Below, in pieces: positions 58,117 through 64,000 of a DNA stretch of 64,000 nucleotides. Source of the stretch: Chrysoperla carnea. Lineage: Eukaryota; Arthropoda; Insecta; Neuroptera; Chrysopidae. Location: assembly GCF_905475395.1 (NCBI RefSeq), contig NC_058338.1:94969435-95033434 (forward strand). The letters are read 5' to 3'. The position numbers and the translations under genes were made by a program. Each line of letters starts with the position of its first letter. The first letter of the stretch is position 1. Below the pieces are notes generated by a model. The model saw only the letters and a list, made by a program, of their open reading frames with translations. It made no database searches and was not told the DNA's origin.

Positions 58117-58433
58117 TTTGATTTTTTGAGGATCTAGATAAATCCAGGCTTTAAGCAAAATATTTTACAAAAATAATTGCAAAATTATATGCACTAGGGA
58201 TCAAAGAGAATAAGAAAGAAATAACAAAAAAAATTGCAGTGATTAAATTATGTATAAAATATTTTCTCTTTTTGAAAACCTGGAAATATGGTATTCGACG
58301 ACCATTTTTCAAGTATTTCAAATGAGATCTTTATATTTAATTTGGTCTAAAACTTTTATGTTGAACTATTCCACAGCTTACTCGAAAAATTAAGAGTTAT
58401 TTGAAAATAAATTCTCCATTTATTCGATTAGGG

Positions 58434-58603
58434 GTAATTACCATAGAGCTGCAAAGTCTCCGCCCAAACGGTTGACCACAGTAGAGAAAGACAGATAAAG
58501 CTCGTATAGCCTAAAATATGTGTCTCTACATCTCCCCCTGCGAATAAGAATTTTCTTATTACGTTTCTTATGTCTATACAGCTCTATGGTGTTATCTCTG
58601 TGG
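58434..58603. repeat. Small foldback, about 170 bp
   Basis: GGTAATTACCATAGAGCTG at the left pairs with CAGCTCTATGGT and GTGGTAATTAC at the right. Confidence 0.68.
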
Positions 58604-59437
58604 TAATTACACCAAAGTTAAAGATGACCTATTTTTTTACAATGAATACAAACTAATTTTTAAAAAAGATGATTTTGTTCTCTATCTTAAACTCTTTGGT
58701 AAATAGTTATGATAGATGGCGATATTCTTTTAAAAAGATTGCCTTAAAATAAAAAACAAAGTGGTTCAGATGAATGGTCTCACTCTATACATAAATTTAA
58801 AAACAAATATATTTTTAATAATATTAAATATTATTAATTTAAATAATACAATTTTCACAAAAAAACATAGAATTAATAATTTTTTTTAAAATTATTATTA
58901 AAACTAATAAAATAAATTCTAATTTTAAGTGTGATGATAATTTTTAAAATATTTTCAATAAAATATTTAGCAGCCAGTACTAACATCACACTATATAAAT
59001 TTAGTACAGACACAAACCTTTATATATATATACATATAAAATATATCCAAGTATTGAACCAGAAATATAATTTTTGGATAAAAGAATGTTAGTTATTTTT
59101 TTTGAAAAAAAAGTATATAGATGATTTATATATATATTATATAACAATGTTTTTCTTTTTTTTTTTATTATTATTATATAATAACAGTTTTTCTTCGTAT
59201 AAAAATTTAAAAAATGTGTAAATAGTTAATTATTTTTTAATATAAATATATATAAAAAAATGAAAAGAAAATAAAATATGAAAATATATTTATTAGGAAA
59301 ATTTTATGAAAATGATATGAAAAAAAAAAAAAAATTTGAAGAGTATAATCAATTATTTGTTAGTTCATTTTGATATATTTAACAATTGCAAGCTAAGTAA
59401 ATATATAGGGTGGACCATTTTAATCTGTAATGGCTAA

Positions 59438-59690
59438 CAGCTCGTTTTATAGTTGCAGAGATGAATGGGAGACATCATTTTCTGACATCAGAATGGACCT
59501 AGTCTTCGGGTTTCTCTGCAACTGTTAGTTTTTCTTATGAGGATCAACTTTCTATTTTAAAGTGTTCTTCTATCTGTTACCTTTTAGGATCTAAATTGAT
59601 TAGTAAAGCACCTCGGAGAACGAGGTCCAACCTGATGTGAAAACATGATGTCCCCCCATCAAACTCTGTAACTTTTGTTTAAGTTATTTT
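59438..59690. repeat. Foldback family C, copy 2
   Basis: GACATCATTTTCTGACATCA, GAATGGACCTAGTC and AACTTTCTATTTTAAAGTGT match the family C copy at 23177-23880. The arms pair with ACCTGATGTGAAAACATGAT and GTCC on the right. Confidence 0.78.
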
Positions 59691-59966
59691 TTGATTGGTG
59701 AACAACAAAACGAGGTATGAGCCATAATAGATTATAAAATGGTCCACTCTGTATATAAATATATATTTTCGTTATATTAATTTTTAAATATTAAGTGAAA
59801 GCTTTGTTTAGTTCCATTGATTGATAATAGGTGCTAAAAACAATATTAATGTTAGAATACAAAATTATACTGCGTGTATGAACATATTATTTTGCAGGGG
59901 AAAGATGTTCAAACACGAAAAAAACCTCTAAAACAAATTGAATTGACAACCAATTAAAATATTTTA

Positions 59967-60238
59967 TACAGGATGTTCTATAATTGACCGTAGAACACTG
60001 AATTTTCTGAATAAGCTTATCAAGGTAAACGAAAAAGCTCTTTAACAAATTTTTATCTGAAGCCTTATTTCGATATATTGCTAATCGATAATCGTTATTG
60101 TTGGATTTTTAATTTTTCAATTAACAATATATCGGAAATTAGGACTCAGATCGAAATTTGGTAAAGACTTTTTCGTTCGTTATTATAAGCTTATGCAGAA
60201 AATTCAGTGTTTTATGGTCAATTATAGGACACCCTGTT
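59967..60238. repeat. Foldback element, about 270 bp
   Basis: ACAGGATGTTCTATAATTGA, then AGAACACTGAATTTTCTGAA, then TAAGCTTA pair with TAAGCTTATGCAGAAAATTC, then AGTGTTTTATGGTCAATTAT, then AGGACACCCTGT. Confidence 0.85.
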
Positions 60239-60467
60239 TGCAATATTTTAATTGAATGTCATTTCAACTTCTTGCTAGCATTTTATGGTTGAACACGCAA
60301 TATAATTGACCGAATGAATGGCCGATTTTTATCGTATGTTGTGAAAAACACTGCCTCTTCTTGACAATAAGAAAACGAAAAGAATTTTGTAGTTTGCGCA
60401 AAAAATTTTTTGATCAAATTTTATAAGAGTGCCTTCTTGTTGGAATTCAATTGTGATATATGTATAT

Positions 60468-60613
60468 GGAGGTGTCACGTTAAATTGTTTGGTTTTTTTG
60501 AGGAATATCGCTTGTCGAATAATATTCACGAACGGGGATATTCGTAGAAAAACACAAAAACTGTTATAGAATAAGTTAAGAAATCAACTATATAAAACGT
60601 GACACCCTGTATA
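60468..60613. repeat. Short inverted pair around GTGTCACGTT
   Basis: GGAGGTGTCACGTTAAATTG at the left and AACGTGACACCCTGTATA at the right. The arms are short, so this is only a probable element end pair. Confidence 0.5.
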
Positions 60614-62067
60614 ATTTTTAAAATAATATACACACATGTCAATCTTCAGGTCAGTCAACAAAATTATTTATACAGAAAAAGTGTAAATAATGGTACACCC
60701 AGTATGAATGGAAAGAATATTAATTTTTAGCAATTTTTTTTTTTGACTCGAAAAGCTTTAATTAAACTAAAAAAATGATTGAATGTTTTTGTTTTTTTTT
60801 TTTTTTTTTTATGATTTTTTAAATTTTATTTGTAATTTGAGAGAAAATAATACAAATTATTAATAAATAATTAATTTAGTTTATTAACGAAACAAAAAAG
60901 ATAAAAAATCGAAAATTATCAAGGATTAATATAATTAATTTTTGATATAAAATTTGAAAAGAAAATTTTAATTATATTTTTTTTAGATATAAAATCTGGA
61001 ATTTTTTTTAAGTACGTACTTTTTTTTTTTAAATATAGAAACTTCGTTTAAATTCGATTTTGATCGGGTGCACTCTGTGACGTCTGCAATGAACTAACTG
61101 GATAAAATTTAATTAACTTTTCGTGTTTGGATTTACAATTTTTTTACATAAATATAAATATTTTATTACATAGACAATAAACATTTCTTTTTACCTACAT
61201 TACCGACTAAGACTTCTGATAACTTGTATAATTCACTCACAGATGTCGAGACTGTAGCTCGCAATATACCTTACGAATATCTAACAGGAATTATTTTGTA
61301 GGAAAAAAATTATATAACTCCGTTAAAAATACAATTTTTGAAAGTGGAATCAGGTTTAACGAATCTGTGTATGTAGAACGCCATACAGTGCATCTTGTTC
61401 AAACTCTTAATCCTTAAAAAAGCATTAAAAAATGCACAAATTATTATCCTTAGTATTAATTAAGAATAAATACACAATTTTTATAAATTTTGGTAGCTAA
61501 ACTAGCCATAATAGACGCAAGTCGTTATAGTTAATAGTTTTTTTTTCCAGTTTCGCCCTAAACTTCAAATATGAAAAATCGAAATATGAATTCTAATTAC
61601 TGAAATTCTTAAGTGTGCAGAGCCGTAACGAGAGTACACAGCACTTGTGGAAAGTATTTAGATTGCGTCAACCTTAAAAAAATGCAAGTTTTTGTTCCCT
61701 AATCTTTTTGAACTGTGAACCGGACAGTTTTTTATTTATTTACCATTTAATTCAATGTCGACTTTTATTTCATTAATATTTTTTGTATATTTATATTCGG
61801 AGGACTCCCTCTAAAATTTTTTTTTACAAATTATGACATTTATAATATTTGCTCCATTAATATATATAATTACTGACTTTTTGTTTAACGTACAAAACAT
61901 AGTTTTTGTTTTGCGCCTTAAATTTTCTTTCGTCTATGGCGCGTATCTGCATTTGCACGCCCTAGTTGCGGTTCTGTAAGTATTTATTGTTATCCTTGTT
62001 TGATTTGTAATTTTCAAAGGATTATATCTCGAATAAATTAGCCTTTTCCCTTTGAAAATTAAAAAAA

Positions 62068-62325
62068 GATCCGCTAGATGGCAACACTAGGGGGAGAGGA
62101 TCATATAAAAGCCTATGACGTTTCTGTATAACAGAATTTAAATCATCTTCAACACATATCCGCTTTTTTACGATCTTTGGGGAAAAAATACATTTCAATC
62201 TATATACGTTATATTGTTTTAGTATTTAAGATGATTTAAAGTCTGTCATACGGAAACGGAAAATGCTTTTAAATGTACCCCTCCTAGTGATGCCATCTAG
62301 CGGATCTATTTTTAATCTTCAGGGG
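62068..62325. repeat. Foldback element, about 260 bp
   Basis: AGATCCGCTAGATGGCAACA, then CTAGGGGG, then CATATAAAAGC and TTTAAATCATCTT pair with AAGATGATTTAAAG, then CCCCTCCTAGTGATGCCATC, then TAGCGGATCT. Confidence 0.85.
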
Positions 62326-64000
62326 ATATTACATTACCCTAAAAAATTCTACTTATAAACTTTGACTATAAAATAGATTATGATGTGATGTGTTTATTTA
62401 TACAGTAAAACTGTTTTGTGTATTTATAATATTTTCAACGTAACATCTAAAAAATGACCCAGATTCAAAAAAAATATGATATGTTTTTCTTAAATTTATT
62501 ATTTGAGTTTTATTTTTGTTATGTTTTTCTAATTTTCTTTTTTAAGCTTTAAAAATTTATTTTCTAGAAAACTCAGTTTTTTGTTTGTGTGAATATATTT
62601 TATATATAGATTTTTTTTTGTGATAGAATATGAGCGTATTAAGAATCATAGATTCTTTTCTAACAATTTTTTTAAATACTTTCATTACCGTAGATGTTTA
62701 TATCTAAAACTAGATTGTTAACTTTTATGTTGGTTATTGATTTTTGCCTGCCACCAAATGATTTCACTTTAAATATCGACAAAGTTAAACCTTTTTTATA
62801 CAATTTGTTTTTTGTTATTTAAGATGGGTATATTATGCTTCCTGACTTGTCAATTGCTGAAACATTTAAATTTAGAGCGCGGAGGTTTTCTCCCAAGATT
62901 GATAAATCCAAGGGCTCAGACCGAAATATTCTAAATCTGACAACATACAGATTTTTGCAATTCTTTTCAAAACTCTGGCAGAAAGTATAATTTATCTTTA
63001 CCTAAACTGTTTTAGCCTTCGAGAAGAAATCTCTTGACTTGGCTACATATTTCTTTGACGAATATGTAATGCAAAGTCAATAAGACTGATATAATTCATC
63101 TGTCTAAAATTAAGTACAAACATCTACGGCCAAATCCCGTTCAATAAAATAACTTCCATAATTTTTGTTTATCAAGTACTAACGCACAAAAAGTGTAAGT
63201 ATTCGAATCCGTTATTTGGTTTCTCTCGACAAAATAATTTTCAAACAGAAATATTTTAAATTCTGGCTTATAAAGAAAAGATGGTTCGAAATATTTATTG
63301 CCTCTTGTGTGTCTTAACAAAATATTATTTGAAAACAATAAATTTCGGTTTTGTTCTTAAAAAATGTTCTTGTCATCGCGCACGACCAGTCAGAGTCAGA
63401 TTCCGAAACAAAACTATTCAAAAATCAAACTGCAAAACAAAACACGGATTCGAATACTTATTGCTCTACAATGACTAATGCAATATTTTTCCAGTTAAAA
63501 AGAAAATGTGTGTGATATATTTAAAAGAAAAACTATTAAAAAAAAAAAAAAAACTTTATATGATGGCCAGTGACGGTCAGTTAATTATTTTTAAACAAAA
63601 AAATTTTACAAAATAAATTTAAACTTATCATTATATTATTAAATATATTATTAATTTAAATGTAAAATATTTTATATAAAAGAAAAAACAATTTTCATCG
63701 TGTTCTTCCACAAAAAAACAAAAAAAATTCATAAACAATATTTTTTATTGTAAAATTTTGTAAAATGTTATTAACTTTCTTGTAATTTTATTTTTTCCTT
63801 TTTTAATGTGCAATTTTTTTTCTTTTTTTAATTTTAAATATGAATAACCTTAATTAATAAGAGAGTGGAATGCGTATCGACTTAAAAGTATAAACACAGA
63901 AACAGTTACTAAATTTTGGAACTGCAGTGCTTCGTTTGAAAGTCTCGTCACATTACTCCTCATAAATTTAAGAACCTCACCAAATAAATTTCCGGTGATA

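Larger units (their letters stand above)
58117..64000 (+). other. 3' UTR of the Ttk88-type exon and downstream AT-rich DNA
   Basis: The 3' UTR end is uncertain, with AATAAA near 58963 and 59269. The rest is AT-rich, with long A and T runs and five small foldbacks (58434, 59438, 59967, 60468 and 62068), listed separately. No further exon was recognised. The minus-strand frames at 60329-60529 and 63141-63338 have no domain. Confidence 0.55.

Noticed and set aside
1-64000. CRISPR arrays, operons, rRNA or tRNA genes
   Set aside because: No regularly spaced repeats with unique spacers and no recognisable RNA gene were seen; the split genes show this is a eukaryotic nuclear locus.

Overview
This window looks like nuclear DNA from an insect. 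It is very AT-rich, its genes are split by GT-AG introns, coding exons are few and far apart, and the space between them is filled with decayed transposable elements and inverted repeats. Three protein-coding genes can be read with confidence, and all three have clear insect or animal relatives. I cannot name the insect order from the sequence.

Layout. At 709-2630 (+) are the last two coding exons of a small leucine-rich-repeat protein resembling LRRC20; its first exon lies left of the window. At 5415-7160 (-) is a broken Penelope-like retroelement with reverse-transcriptase and GIY-YIG endonuclease remnants. At 7409-9764 (-) is a two-exon secreted cysteine-rich protein that I recognise as follicle cell protein 3C-1. 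From 9.8 to 34 kb there is no convincing host gene. It is a repeat graveyard: a TA-flanked inverted-repeat element of 1.39 kb, two hAT transposase remnants in opposite orientation, a LINE 3' end, two dispersed families (A and B below) and at least eight foldback elements. From about 34.7 kb to 58.1 kb (+) lies tramtrack (ttk), a BTB zinc-finger transcriptional repressor. A shared exon carries the BTB domain and an AT-hook (41473-42487). It can splice to either of two terminal exons with different zinc-finger pairs: the Ttk69-type pair at 45522-46357 and the Ttk88-type pair at 57383-58116. The donor and both acceptors have the same phase, so the two proteins (616 and 582 residues) read through cleanly. 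The last 6 kb is 3' UTR or intergenic AT-rich sequence with several small foldbacks.

How it fits together. The three genes do not form a pathway. The coherent unit is ttk: one DNA-binding and dimerisation front end with two interchangeable DNA-recognition ends, as in Drosophila. The other striking property is the number of inverted-repeat elements, many in the introns and flanks of these genes. I found no CRISPR, operon, rRNA or tRNA, and no clearly new biological system.
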